Below are positions 47,101 through 57,500 of a DNA stretch of 64,000 bases, one piece after another. Position 1 is the first letter of the stretch, and each line of letters begins with the position of its first letter. The DNA is from Acanthaster planci. Lineage: Eukaryota > Echinodermata > Asteroidea > Valvatida > Acanthasteridae. The stretch lies in the NCBI RefSeq assembly GCF_001949145.1, contig NW_019091643.1, positions 180,033 to 244,032 of the forward strand, in the 5' to 3' direction. The notes beneath the pieces are model-generated. The model was not told the DNA's origin. It saw nothing but the letters and a program-made list of their open reading frames with translations, and did not search any database. Position numbers and translations under genes: made by a program.

Positions 47101-47166
47101 CTTGAATTCTGGATTTAAATTTAGCAGCAAATAACAGCCAAAGAAATTCTCGATCTCTACAACCAT
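41125..47166 (-). CDS. SLX1: Structure-specific endonuclease subunit SLX1
   Basis: SLX1 is the catalytic GIY-YIG nuclease that, with SLX4, cuts branched DNA such as Holliday junctions and flaps in the nucleus. Exons on the minus strand: 46994-47166 ([14 protein letters not shown]), 45050-45101 ([10 protein letters not shown]), 44341-44586, 42692-42838, 41866-42062 (or to 41859), 41125-41167. The nuclease domain shows [21 protein letters not shown] with the catalytic arginine, and FEWAWQHP with the catalytic glutamate. The C-terminal zinc-binding domain shows CAVC, then CVHPTC, then CPVC before LWGDLI. The last exon reads [13 protein letters not shown] and stop, like the conserved HW-containing tail of SLX1. 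Reaching that frame requires a weak donor (AC|GTCGGAG) 7 bases before the canonical GAG|GTGAGT. Predicted 285 residues; human 275. Confidence 0.93.
41615..41815 (-). mobile_element. SINE-like repeat with GGCATCCTAT palindrome
   Basis: The plus strand contains GGCATCCTATGAATAGGATGCC followed by AGTCTATCGCAGGTTGCTCC, then a tail ending CTCTCTCCCC. The minus strand reads GGCCTTATGGTTGAGAATCC at its head, resembling a decayed tRNA-type promoter. It lies in the last SLX1 intron. Confidence 0.4.
42995..43385. mobile_element. MITE family I, copy 3 with expanded AAGTCC array
   Basis: It begins AGTGTATCGCAAGTCC and ends GGGACTTATGAAGGACTCG, like the copies at 28761 and 61790. The left half is expanded to about 270 bases of irregular ACAAGTCC units. 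It is too degenerate and too short-period to be a CRISPR array, which would be unexpected here anyway. Confidence 0.6.
45235..45335 (-). repeat. Dispersed repeat K, copy 1
   Basis: The stretch around AAATAAACACTCCTGACC and CAACATGGCTCTTTTC recurs at 56070-56150 in an intron of the receptor gene. The minus-strand translations match (MLVRSVYF and MLVGSVYF). This is repeat-derived text and not a protein domain. Confidence 0.5.
45489..46110. mobile_element. Foldback element with arms over 200 bp
   Basis: The left arm 45489-45710 and right arm 45904-46110 are inverted copies. Shared text includes CACACATCCGTATAC / GTATACGGATGTGTG and TATTTTCCAGTCTTTTTGCC / GGCAAAAAGACTGGAAAATA. The 193-base spacer is unique. 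It lies in SLX1 intron 1. Confidence 0.8.
46433..46524. mobile_element. Perfect 44-bp hairpin element with 9-bp flanking repeats
   Basis: The arms 46433-46476 and 46481-46524 are exact reverse complements around the loop AAGG, starting TAGCCCCACTAGTGTGGC. The flanks are TTCTAGGGG on the left and TTCTGGGGG on the right, which fits a 9-bp target duplication with one change. The surrounding sequence (GACGTCGGACCCCACAG) resembles the hairpin at 9635-9716, so one palindrome seems to sit inside another. Confidence 0.8.
46556..46931. mobile_element. MITE family A, copy 3
   Basis: It runs from GTTATGCCCCAACTATAGC to GCTATAGCTGGGGCGTAAC. It has several tandem CCCAACTATAGTTGGGAC palindromes near each end, more than in copy 1. 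It is 376 bases long, non-coding, and lies in SLX1 intron 1 beside the perfect hairpin. Confidence 0.75.
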
Positions 47167-47430
47167 CTTGGAAAATTTTCTCAATGTTGTGAAAAAGTGC
47201 GCCCTCGCGTGGCCAAAGTTTTCCAGAGGTGCCTACGGTCGCCTATGTAAAATTTTGGCCCTTGAAAAATCAAATAATAAAATGTGTACTGTGACTTTAT
47301 GTCTGGGCGGGGAATAAAATCGTTCGGCGATTGTCGTAAGATGTCTCCCTATTGAATGCTAATAACATGAAGGGTGATATTGAAGACTTTTGTAAGAACC
47401 CCACCGTAGCATTGTTTACCTCAGTCCAAA
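47167..47430. promoter_or_regulatory. Probable bidirectional promoter, SLX1 and microprotein gene
   Basis: 264 bases lie between the SLX1 start (47166, minus) and the candidate ATG at 47431 (plus). The promoter function is inferred only from the divergent arrangement. Confidence 0.3.
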
Positions 47431-49018
47431 ATGGCTCAGAAGTTGACTCAGGTACAACATTTTCAAATTTGTTGCTGTTAATATTTTCAGCAGAGTTGAA
47501 AATTTGATTGTCAATAACTTGAAGCTATAAACAAGGATTATTTTTGTTAAGACGGTTGAGGAAGCACGTCAGTCGGATCGTTTGCACCGCCGTAAGATTA
47601 TTGGATTCCATCTACCATGATCTGCACCATTCTCAGTCCAGGAAAGAGTTCTTTTCAGAACCATACAGATTAAAAAAAAGATATCGTATCCTTGCATAGT
47701 GCTACCGCAAGCTTTCCACCAAAGATTACATTGAAAGAGCAAAAAGTGCAGGCAAATTAAACGCATTACATCTCAAGGTTGGCATTTTCAGAATGGCCTC
47801 TAACTTTAAGTAAATAACCCACTTAAATTAACACAGTGCAATCTTGAATGTGATGAATACGCTGAGCCGGTACCGTTAATATCAAGGCTAAGAGGTACGA
47901 AAACGGTTCAATTGTCACTTGGACGGGCAATCAGCATAACGATTTACGTCAAATGTGTCGGTTCAGCTGAAATTACTGCATGATCGAAGTGCAAAAATAC
48001 CAGCAGATGGCCAATGGTCCATGGAAATTAAACTATGTTATTACTGCCTCATGGATACAGTTCACAGGCAATGCTTGTAATTATAACCAGCAGAAATGTG
48101 ACTAGTTGCTCAAGTGTTCATATTATGTACTCAGCCATGGTCAAATATAACCGCCGAATATAGGTGAAAAAAATCTTCACAACCCAGCTCACCAGATCAG
48201 AAGATGGGTCATTCTGTAACTTTGGGGTCCGACTTGTGACATTTTTCTGTCCCTGTTTCACCTGACCTGTGTAATTTGACAAGAGCTATTGGGTGCCATT
48301 GAAGTTGACTTCAAACTATTTTTATCTGTCCGACAGGCATTTTGCATTAATCATTTTTGGAAATTAAAGAATGCGCTCTAAACTTACAAAATGATTCGCC
48401 AGATGTTACAGAGAGAAAACCAAATGGACCCTAAATTTTATAGAATGACCCAGGTACGTCTGTGTTAATTCAAGCTACAGAAAAGTACCCTTACGATTGT
48501 GTTTAGTTTTATCATGAAATAACGATTATTTAATTACTTTATTTATTTCATTCTCGAAAATCCAGTTATGCTATACCTTTTGGGCTTGCAAATGAATTCA
48601 CCGAAGAGATCAAATTAATAAGTAAACTTTCCTCCTTTATTACTGTATGAATAGGCTACGTGTGCGTGTTCATATTCTTTTTTGTTACATTCAGAAGCCG
48701 TACAAAATTATTGTGCGCGGATTTTGGTAGTGAATAAAAATGTCTATACTTGGAACCAGCTCTTTCAGGTGGAATTTTCAAATGTAGAAAAAAGGTCAAC
48801 ACTAATTGCTCAATTTCTGCTTGTCTTTCAAAATCTGTTTATATTGGCCCAACTTTTCTCTAGGATTATTAAAAACAAAAAGTTTATATTTTTTCAGGCC
48901 TTATGTACCAAGACATAATGTAGACAGGCTAAATCGCCGTGCTCTAATATGGTACATGTTGGGTATTGCTTACATTCTGGTTGTTATGTGGGCGACAGCG
49001 TGGATGGACTATCGATGA
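47431..49018 (+). CDS. Candidate 57-residue single-pass membrane microprotein
   Basis: Three short exons join in phase: 47431-47451 (MAQKLTQ, donor GTACAA), 48695-48726 (KPYKIIVRGF, donor GTAGTG, acceptor after TTACATTCAG) and 48898-49018 (acceptor TTTTTTCAG, stop TGA). The joined product has a basic N-terminal half and a single hydrophobic helix (WYMLGIAYILVVMWATAW) ending MDYR. This architecture fits small subunits or assembly factors of inner mitochondrial or endoplasmic reticulum membranes. I do not recognise the family and give no function. Support is the in-phase splicing and the clean helix; the first exon is the least certain part. All exons are too short to show as a long open frame except the last. 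Confidence 0.55.
48205..48452. mobile_element. MITE family G (TGGGTCATTCT termini)
   Basis: The ends TGGGTCATTCTGTAAC and TTTATAGAATGACCCA are imperfect inverted repeats that continue inward as TTTGGGGTCC and GGACCCTAAA. It is about 248 bases long and lies in the second intron-like gap of the candidate microprotein gene. Confidence 0.65.
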
Positions 49019-49589
49019 GAATGAAAACACTAAATACCTGCAAAAGTTGAAATATTTACACGGCACCTCGATCAGAAATGCAGTTTACCTGTTATCTGGG
49101 GCTGAAAATGTGTCATGATTAATTAACCACAACAGTATTTTAACGTCCCACCCTAAAGCACACATGATACGACAAAATGGCGAAATTAAAACTTTTAAGA
49201 GGCAATTGAAGACTTCTATACATTTCTTTTTCTTTGTGATGGAAAATGTTATATATATTCTGACCAGAGGAAAGGTGTTTATGCCGATGGAGACTACTGC
49301 AGATCAATTCAGAAAGGGCCTACTCAGAAAGGGCCTACCATGAACAGAGCTTCAACAGAAATATTTTGACCCCGAAAGTGACCTTTCGTGGCACATATCG
49401 GCCTGCATATATACTAAGGCAAAATGTCCAGCCGGCATTCGAAAAATCAATCAATAGGTACGAGAATAGCGACAGATAATTACCACACGCACTCATAAAA
49501 CCACCTGCATCTTGTTTAATCAATGACAATACACTGTCTGCCACCCGGCAAACTTATATTAGTTTCGTCTTGAAGACCTGCTTTTGGCA

Positions 49590-49800
49590 GGCGATAGGCA
49601 TGTACGCAACGATCTCTCCGAAAACTGCTCCGAAAACACCGTTGGACGGTGAGCGCCAGACGGCACCAGGGCCCGACCTTCAGTATTATGTTGGACAAGA
49701 CCCGCAGGTCGAAGAGCAAACTGTTCTCCGTCTTCAAGTTCCTTCGGCAGGCACGCGCCGACCTTCGCGTGTTGTCAAGCCCATCACTCTAACTTGGAGA
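49590..49800 (-). pseudogene. Decayed duplicate of SLX1 exon 3
   Basis: The minus strand matches the functional exon 44341-44586 from the FEWAWQHP block to the MPIAF block. Conserved text includes [10 protein letters not shown] and LKVGPWCRL, but there is a 3-base insertion (ATA) inside SNMLK. In-frame stops (TGA TGG GCT TGA) replace the catalytic FEWAW stretch, and the distal part is scrambled. No neighbouring exons are duplicated nearby. This looks like a partial genomic duplication in the same orientation as the parent gene, now non-functional. Confidence 0.85.
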
Positions 49801-51782
49801 AGAGTGTTAGTGTCATTTCCTCCTTAATGTTCGCATCGGGGAACATGCGGCAACGTGACGGTTGATGGTTTACCACAACTCTCGAACTTGTAACGTTTGT
49901 GTTTCAGTTTTACTTTTGCCATTTTAATCTGTATTTCGGAACCTTTTTGGTTTTTATGCTAATGTAATTTGAATATTCATGATAAATCTGTGTCGTCACT
50001 AAAGAAGGCACTGAACCAATTTTGCAATGATTTGTGCGCACGAAACTGCTGGACTTTTTCAAAATAGTTTTCCATTGTACCTTTTCATTTCTTTGGAAAC
50101 TTATTTTTGTGGCAATGTATAGCAATACGCCAGAGAGTAACTTTTTCTCATAAATGTTTTCAAAGAGCGAAGATAAGTTCAAACTTCCCTGATTTACCTC
50201 ACAGCAACAGCAATCTTTACTCTCCGCAAACGTTTGGACAGGTTTTACTGTTTAAAATGTTCACTTTAAATACACTAAACTCGGAAAGGATTTCAAAAAG
50301 TTTTCATACATTAAGGAAAAGTCTAAAGGTGCATAGAAGTGAGTCAAAGAAAAATTAGACGCATTCCTTTTAAACAAATGCAATTTGTGTGGTAAAGGAA
50401 AAAAAGCTTTTCGACGGTTGCCATGGTAAGTTTTCTCCACAAGGGCACCTCTGTTGCAAACCACACATTGTACAAAGCCTAAGAATCTCTCTGACCTGGT
50501 TATAACTCACACTTGAAGCCAGTTGCAACTTTGAAGACACCTCCACCCCAGGGCTGCCATTATTTTTTAGTGGGTACAATTTGAGCGCGGTAATGGCTCT
50601 GTAAGCCCGTGTCAGACACATCGTTCTTCCAAATCACAACACGGTCCCAATCGTACGAAGCATGTACATCGCTGCTACGATAGAAACCAATAGACCATTT
50701 ATTTTATTTGTTCGTTTTTTTTCTGCCTAGTTATTGGTGTGTTTAATTATTTCGTTTCAGTTACCAGAGACGAGTTTCCACCTTTGCAATATTTCATGCC
50801 TTGGTCCGAACAGGATGCGGAAGGGGTGGAAACGAGTTTTTCAAAATGTTTTACTTTTTCATTTCAATTTTTGCGAGAGAAAAAGATGTGCCCGAGAGCT
50901 TGAAAATGACCGTAAGTACGCGTCACCACTCGGCACGTGCTGCGTCCAGTGTGATAGGACGAAGCCCAATGCTAGCCTGCCCTTCGAAAATCAATCATGG
51001 AGGTGAGAGAGAAGTGACAGAAAATGCCCACCCACGCATCACCTTTCAGCACTCTACCACCACCTGCCTTGTCTTGTCATATCAATGGGAATTGATATCG
51101 CTAAAATCTGCCATTTTGGCCTAGAAGACATGTTTTCACATGTTCAGTACGCACCTATGCATGGGGGGGACAGTAGACCACAACATTAAGCATTGGTAGC
51201 ACAATTTGATTTAATATTTTCTCGTGAAATGCTTTATCGGTAAATTCATGAACATGTAATTCCCTCAGTACTGGCTATCATGAACTTTTGGCCCATGTAC
51301 ACAATGTTAACCCAACCCGCTATAAGTATTATTAAGCGTTAATTTTTCCCTGCTCACATTAAAGGCTGCGTATATGCTTTTCCTTATAAGTACAATGCAC
51401 AAAACACCATTTAAAAATCTAACACACATCCAGAAAGGAGTGTAAAAACCAATATTACAGCATTACAAACGGCGTTTAGAGTTCTAACACTTTTTCTACC
51501 CTTTTTCAACGCATTTACCCATGGGCTTAAATCCCGGGGGACGGGGTATACACGTATATCCCCCTGTACACTTTTGGTGAGGGGAATTGGCTATTGAATC
51601 ATCCCCCACTTTTTGTGATGAGCAAAAAATTCAACAGGATTGTGAAGAATTTACAGGATTTCTCGCCGACTAAAATGTTTGCAATATCACAAAAACGGGA
51701 AAGCAATTTTAAAAAACCATTAATTAATTAACCATTCTGATGTAAGATTCTGCTTGAATTTGATACACATTACAGGTGTAAA

Positions 51783-51822
51783 TCTTTATCATGAACACAG
51801 GGGGTGATGTTCATGATAAAGA
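51783..51822. repeat. Short perfect hairpin
   Basis: TCTTTATCATGAACA (51783-51797) and TGTTCATGATAAAGA (51808-51822) are exact reverse complements around a 10-base loop. It is intergenic with no known role. Confidence 0.7.
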
Positions 51823-53266
51823 CACTATATAGTATATATGGTGTCTCCCCCACTTTTCAAATTTCCATGGCCGGGCAAGTTATCGCCCCCCATCTTTCCC
51901 TATCCCCCACCCCTCCCCTCAATTTCCAACAAAGATTTACGCCACTGCATTAACCCCCGGCAATGTTTACTGAAATGCGTTTAGGAATGTGTTGAAATGT
52001 TAAACGCTTTTCAGTGAGACACGTTTAGCTTAGTAATTAAACACTTTCCTGAACGCATTTCAACGTAAATGTCTCAACATGTTTAAAAATAATCTGGGTA
52101 CATGAAAGGCGTTTTGGAAAACGTGTTAAAACTCTGAGCGCCTTTTTTACGGTACAGTTGAAAAAAAGTCCACCTGCAGCGGTCAAAAGGTTGCCCCTTT
52201 ACTTGAAATCTCTCACTGAAGAGGCATACGCTGTCTCAATCTTGAGGTAAAAAAGGCTCTTTATGTTCCTTTTTTCAGTCCTCAATAGAATGATTTTTAG
52301 ACATTTCTGATTCCCTTTGGAAGACAATCTTCCAGAGCCACAAACTAGACGGCCGTCACAATGGTAATAATTCGATATCGAACAAGGGCCGAAAATAGAT
52401 TGACATAGGTCTACGAGATATGAAAACCCTTGCTGGTTAATTTCTTTTACGTTACTCGGGCAAAGCAAAGGACTTGATTGTTCAATTACTTGAAGCACAG
52501 ATGAAACAAATCTGAAATTACAATGTGTGTGTTAAAAGTCATTTTGCCATTTAAATTTGTGTTTTGTCGGGGCTCCAATGAATAGCAGATAACACCCCTT
52601 GTGCGCTAAAGGTTTGTTCGTCATATTGATCTTAATGGCGCCAAAAAATAACGAATACATAAATACATACAACTTAAAACAAATTAAATATCTTTTACCA
52701 CTTCCTTGGAATGCGTCAGCTTTTTTCCATGATAAACAGGTATAACGATAAAGATAAACATCGTATAAAGATTACGAAAAACAAAGTAAATATATAGAAT
52801 TTAGTTCAGTCACCGTGGGTAGTTATACTTATGCATCGACAAGAAGCTCATAAGCGCTTGAGACCTCCGGTCAAAAATATCCAGGATATTAAAACGCGTC
52901 GATTTTATCAGCAACGAAAGTCGTTGTTGACCTTTGTATTTTGCATAGCACCTACAAGCCAAGTTGACCACAGATTCATTGCAGTTAGCTTCTAAACGGA
53001 ACAAAAACTGAAGAAGGCAAAACTGCTATTTTACGCAATAAATTAGGCCTATAAGTCAAAGCTATAGCTTTACTTCACTGTAGCGTTTACTGTTCCCGCG
53101 TTATTAAAAGTAATACAGCAAGTGCGGTGGATCGCCACTGTTTCCATAACGTTGGCACGTTCTGTTTCTCAGAATCAATTGACACCAAACAATCGATCCG
53201 ATGCAGGCAGCGATCATGTCAAACTGTTCAGTCCAAACCCAGTAACGGGGGCGGTCAGGCCTCTAG

Positions 53267-53485
53267 TGGCGTAGCTAGGATTTTACTAAGGGGAGGGGGA
53301 CACAAGTGGGACACCAGCATCTTATGGGGGCACCAGCTTTCATTGGTGTGGTTATTTGGGGGCAAGCTTTTGTTTGTCTTGTTCAATATCCATTATTCCA
53401 TTTTTGAGGGGGGCACCTGGGGGCACCAGCAATTTGTAGGGGGCACGTGCTCCAAGCCCCACCCCCCCGTGGCCACGCCACTGCA
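53267..53485. repeat. Repeat with AGTGGCGTAGCTAGG / CCACGCCACTG ends
   Basis: The left end AGTGGCGTAGCTAGGATTT and right end CGTGGCCACGCCACTG form short inverted termini. The interior is rich in GGGGGCACCAGC-like text. Repeats with such ends are widespread in invertebrate and some vertebrate genomes; the class is uncertain. Confidence 0.55.
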
Positions 53486-54546
53486 GGCCTTGGGCCTCCC
53501 AGGCCTGCCCTCTTGAGTTATATGCTACTGCTCAACACATAAACCGCTGTTAAAAATCACTGCTGAAAATGCACCTATCAACCAGGCAATGGCTGATCAG
53601 TCATTTACAGAGTGCTCACGACTCACGACTGGACCAGTTAAACCACAAAGATTAACGACAGACTAACCTATAGAGTTGCATTAGAAGGTCGACATTTTTT
53701 CACAACTTCACTCCGTCCTTTAAATAATTGTTTTGAAAATGTGAAAATCTATTGATCGAAATACACATGACAATAATAAAAAAAACACACGTGTAGTTAA
53801 CATTCCACAGTCCACACATCCTTAAACACCAGCGTTGACATCCATACAGGAAAGCCGCCATTTTAAAAACTTGAATATAAGGCGATTACTAAGCCCATTT
53901 CGGACCAATTAAAGTTGGAAGGTTATGATTTCCCATCCATATTCACACATCCCCTCCATAGAACGCTTCTTAAAATTCTTCATTAAAACACGAAGGAAAT
54001 CAAATTAGGTAGGGAGGTCGCAGAGAATTTTGCACCTTTTTACGATTTCTAGTGGAAGGTTGGATATACAGTTAAGCTTATCTCTCCATACATTTTACAC
54101 ACACTTTCCTTTTCTCAAGATTCCACATTGCAAAATTCAGGGAAAGAAAAACAGATATTTGGTACAGGCACTAGGAATTGTTTTCCAATTTACGGTTGGA
54201 AGGTCACGGGTTAAAATTGTTAGATGTCTACTAGTTTGCCTGAATATATACTTTATTTTCGATTTCTTTTCAAAAGAAAATCGATGGTAAGCAGAATTTG
54301 ACGCGACAAAGTAAGGCAGATTTGTATAGTCAGCGAATGTGTGGTTGGGAGGTCAAGTGCAGGCACAATGTTGTATAATGTTCCATGTATATAAGCGGTG
54401 TATGGGATTGGTTAGTCCGTAGGCAAACGGACGGCTTTGATAGGTAATACAGGTAGGCACGGGTACTCATTGACGTGGGTATGGGGCTTTCAGGGCTGGC
54501 GTGGGCGTGGCTTAAGTTAGCTAGTGAGGGTCCCACGTATAGACTT

Positions 54547-57500
54547 TCAAAGCTGTTTTACAGTGGGCGACTGACTGTGAATTACGAACATAACAGTGGT
54601 GACAGTGATCGACGCAGCCATTGTCAGAGCAGACACCAGCAACATGAAGCGGTCCAGGACAAGTGCCACCTCCTGCCATTCGCGAATGGGCGGATCGCTG
54701 TGACCCTCCCGTCTGGTGTCCAGCATTCTCTCCACGGTCTTCAGCAGCTCGCGGCAGCAAGGGTGGTGGCAGCAGCGTCTGGGGTCCAACTCGCAGCCGA
54801 GGCTGTTCATGGGGATGCCGTCTGCATCGCCGCCGAGCCCACGGTCGTCGCTGCCGCCCTCGTGCCCGTTGGCGTACCCCACTCCCTCCGCGGACGACTC
54901 GCGCACGTTGTTGGTGGACGCGCGGGGCCACGACTCGATGATGGTCGCCGACCTGGTCGGGCCTGAGTTCTCGAAGGAGTAGAGGGTCTCCTGACCATGC
55001 CTGTAGCACAGAATTGGAGCGAGCACTCTCAGGATCAAGTACCGAAGCCATCGGGGCACTGGTCGGTAAATGACGCGGTGATGGATATTGAGTATCAACA
55101 CGCTACTAAGCACAGATGTACAGCCAATGACAACCATCGGAGTGAAGAAATAACCTAAAAAGAATAAAATCCATGAAAATATTCAAGTAAAACATAATAC
55201 ACGAAGTTTCGGCTCTTCCCAGACCATTTAAGAAAAATGATCACTGGGTGGGCAAGTTAAAGAATACAGTAAAATAATATAGGACTGCCCAGTCATTTGC
55301 TTCCCGAAATTCTTTAAAAAATTACAGAATCAAGAGAATTGAAATGACAACCGACGTAACAAATGAAGTTACCCTGTTGTCTTCAGCAGTATCAAAGTTT
55401 CAAGCATTATGACGCGCATCACACACTAGGGCCAAGTTTCTGCACCTACGTTATTAAGTTGGTCTGTTGCCTGTATGGCAAACCTTTCTGGTAGGCTGGG
55501 AACCAGTTAAGGATAACACATAACACGGCGTTTTGCCTGGTACTGCATCCCACTGCGAGGCGAATCCTATAAAACTTGTTTTGCTCGGCAGCTACAAACA
55601 CACCCCGTAGGCCTCCTGAATGTGCTTACCGATGATGGGCGTGGCGTCGGAGGAAGGCGGCAGCGACCCGCTGATCAGCTCCTGGAACAGCAGTAGCGCC
55701 AGTAGGGTTGTCACGCCCAGCGAGATCTTCTCCCCCGAATCGGGGGGCAAGACGTAGATGGAGAGACTGATGATCGCCAGGAGGATGCCGGGAAGGAGGA
55801 TGCTGAGAATGTAGTGGAGGGGACGACGGGTGAGATGCAGAGAGAAGGTGACCACGGGGAAAGTATCGGGACAGCACGGATATATGACCTCTTCCCGGGT
55901 CACTAGGACCTGGTATACAGAGAGAGAAGAGAGATAAAGCAGTCCTGTGAGGCACGAGTAGGACCAAGAAAGGGCACCATTTTTCGATAACAACTGGCGG
56001 AGGCACCTCTGGTAGGAACGGCACTTCGTTGGTTCCCACACGACCATGAAATGCATACACAACGGTCGCGTCGCCACTGACGAAATAAACACTGCCCACC
56101 AACATGGCTTTTTTGGCCGATAGAGGGTTCTTCTGCTTAAGGCGGATAATGAAAACGTACAGACTAAAGCCAGAGCCAAGGATGAGAAACCAAGACCGCG
56201 GTGGCACCGCGCTCGTGAACGGGTGGTACGCGCGTTTATGACTCTTCCATCAATAGCTATAGGATGCCGTAATTTGCCAGCGACGAAGGACGCTGCAACA
56301 CTTCCAGCCCGTGATATTGTTTTTTCTACTTTGTTCCCTCAGAGGTTCTACATCGCAAAACAACCAATACAACGCTGTTGCTTATTTAATTGAGTCGCAA
56401 CGAACATACAAATTCTGATGACATTATTGGGCATTATTGTTAGCAAAGGCAAGAACATTTCATATGTATAAGGTTTTGAGTTTCCAGAGTATTAAACTGG
56501 TCAAGCCTGACAAATTTGTGACTCTGACAAGATAATAGGGATTGGAAATAAAAGAAATAGTATCTTTTGGACGTCCTGTAAATTTCTCAAAATGAAAAAA
56601 AATTCTCCACAGCCTTATAAAAGCGTTTCTTTGATAGGTATATGTGAATCTGCTCCGTGCATCTGTCTCAACTCTTGTGGTACGTGCATGGAATCTTAAG
56701 TTTTGTTCTACTTGTAAACACTTCCGAAGCTTATAACCATCAAGAAAATAATACCCACGTCCGTTAGCTCCCAGACTCCATTGGGCACGAAGTAGGCGCT
56801 GAAATTCTGGTCCGTCTCGTTGTCCCTGAAGAGATCAATATCCAAGATGGTGTAGACCCAGGAGGCGAAGACCAGGTCGCAGCGCTGGATGTCGAACGGG
56901 AAGAGCAGGCTGTCGATTTGGCATGAGGACTTGAGGATGGCAGGGAAATTCCAGGAGACCATGCCGTCCGGCGTCACGATGGTCGGTATGTCCTTGGTCC
57001 GCTCAAAGAACTCATCAACGCTGAGGCCCGGGGAGAGACTGGGCAAGTTAGAAGACCTGGTCACGCGGCCTGCGTCGGTCTGGTACCCAACACGAGCGGG
57101 ACACATTCACATTTATCACCTTTGACGCGCGCCATTTTGGTAACATCCTATATATGTTGTCCAAAGCTCTGTTACACTTTGCATTTTAGATACAATTGTA
57201 CCGCAGTTTTTGCCTATGTTCAAAATCAAAGACAGAAAATGTTTGTACTTTTATTTGTTTATACTGTGCAAGAACAGATCCAAAACCAACTTTGAAATTT
57301 TTCATGTAATCTTTTATGGCCTTTCTCAGGGGTAAGGTGTCTTGATATCTTCAGTAACATGCAAGTAAGTAACCGGAAACTGGCTCGGTGCATGCTGTTT
57401 TAAGCCAGGATAAAGCTAATTTAACTGATGTTTGAAAAGTCACTCGTCCTCTGGGGCCACCAAGTGGACTTTGTAAACTGAGCAGAAAACTGACCATCCG

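Larger units (their letters stand above)
49801..54546. other. Intergenic region, repeat-bearing
   Basis: I recognise no exon. Visible items are a short hairpin at 51783-51822, a possible larger inverted-repeat element around 51470-52150 (GGCGTTTAGAGTTCTAACAC against a diverged complement near 52100-52140) and the repeat at 53267-53485. TTTATT at 54252-54257 is a candidate poly(A) signal for the minus-strand receptor gene. The open frame at 50734-51124 shows no domain. Confidence 0.4.

Noticed and set aside
54475-54982. Plus-strand frames over the receptor's last exon
   Set aside because: They are antisense shadows of the GC-rich M3-M4 loop coding sequence.
55592-56207. Two overlapping 190-residue minus-strand frames
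   Set aside because: Only 55630-55909 is a receptor exon; the upstream part is dispersed repeat K and intron, and the other frame is its shadow.
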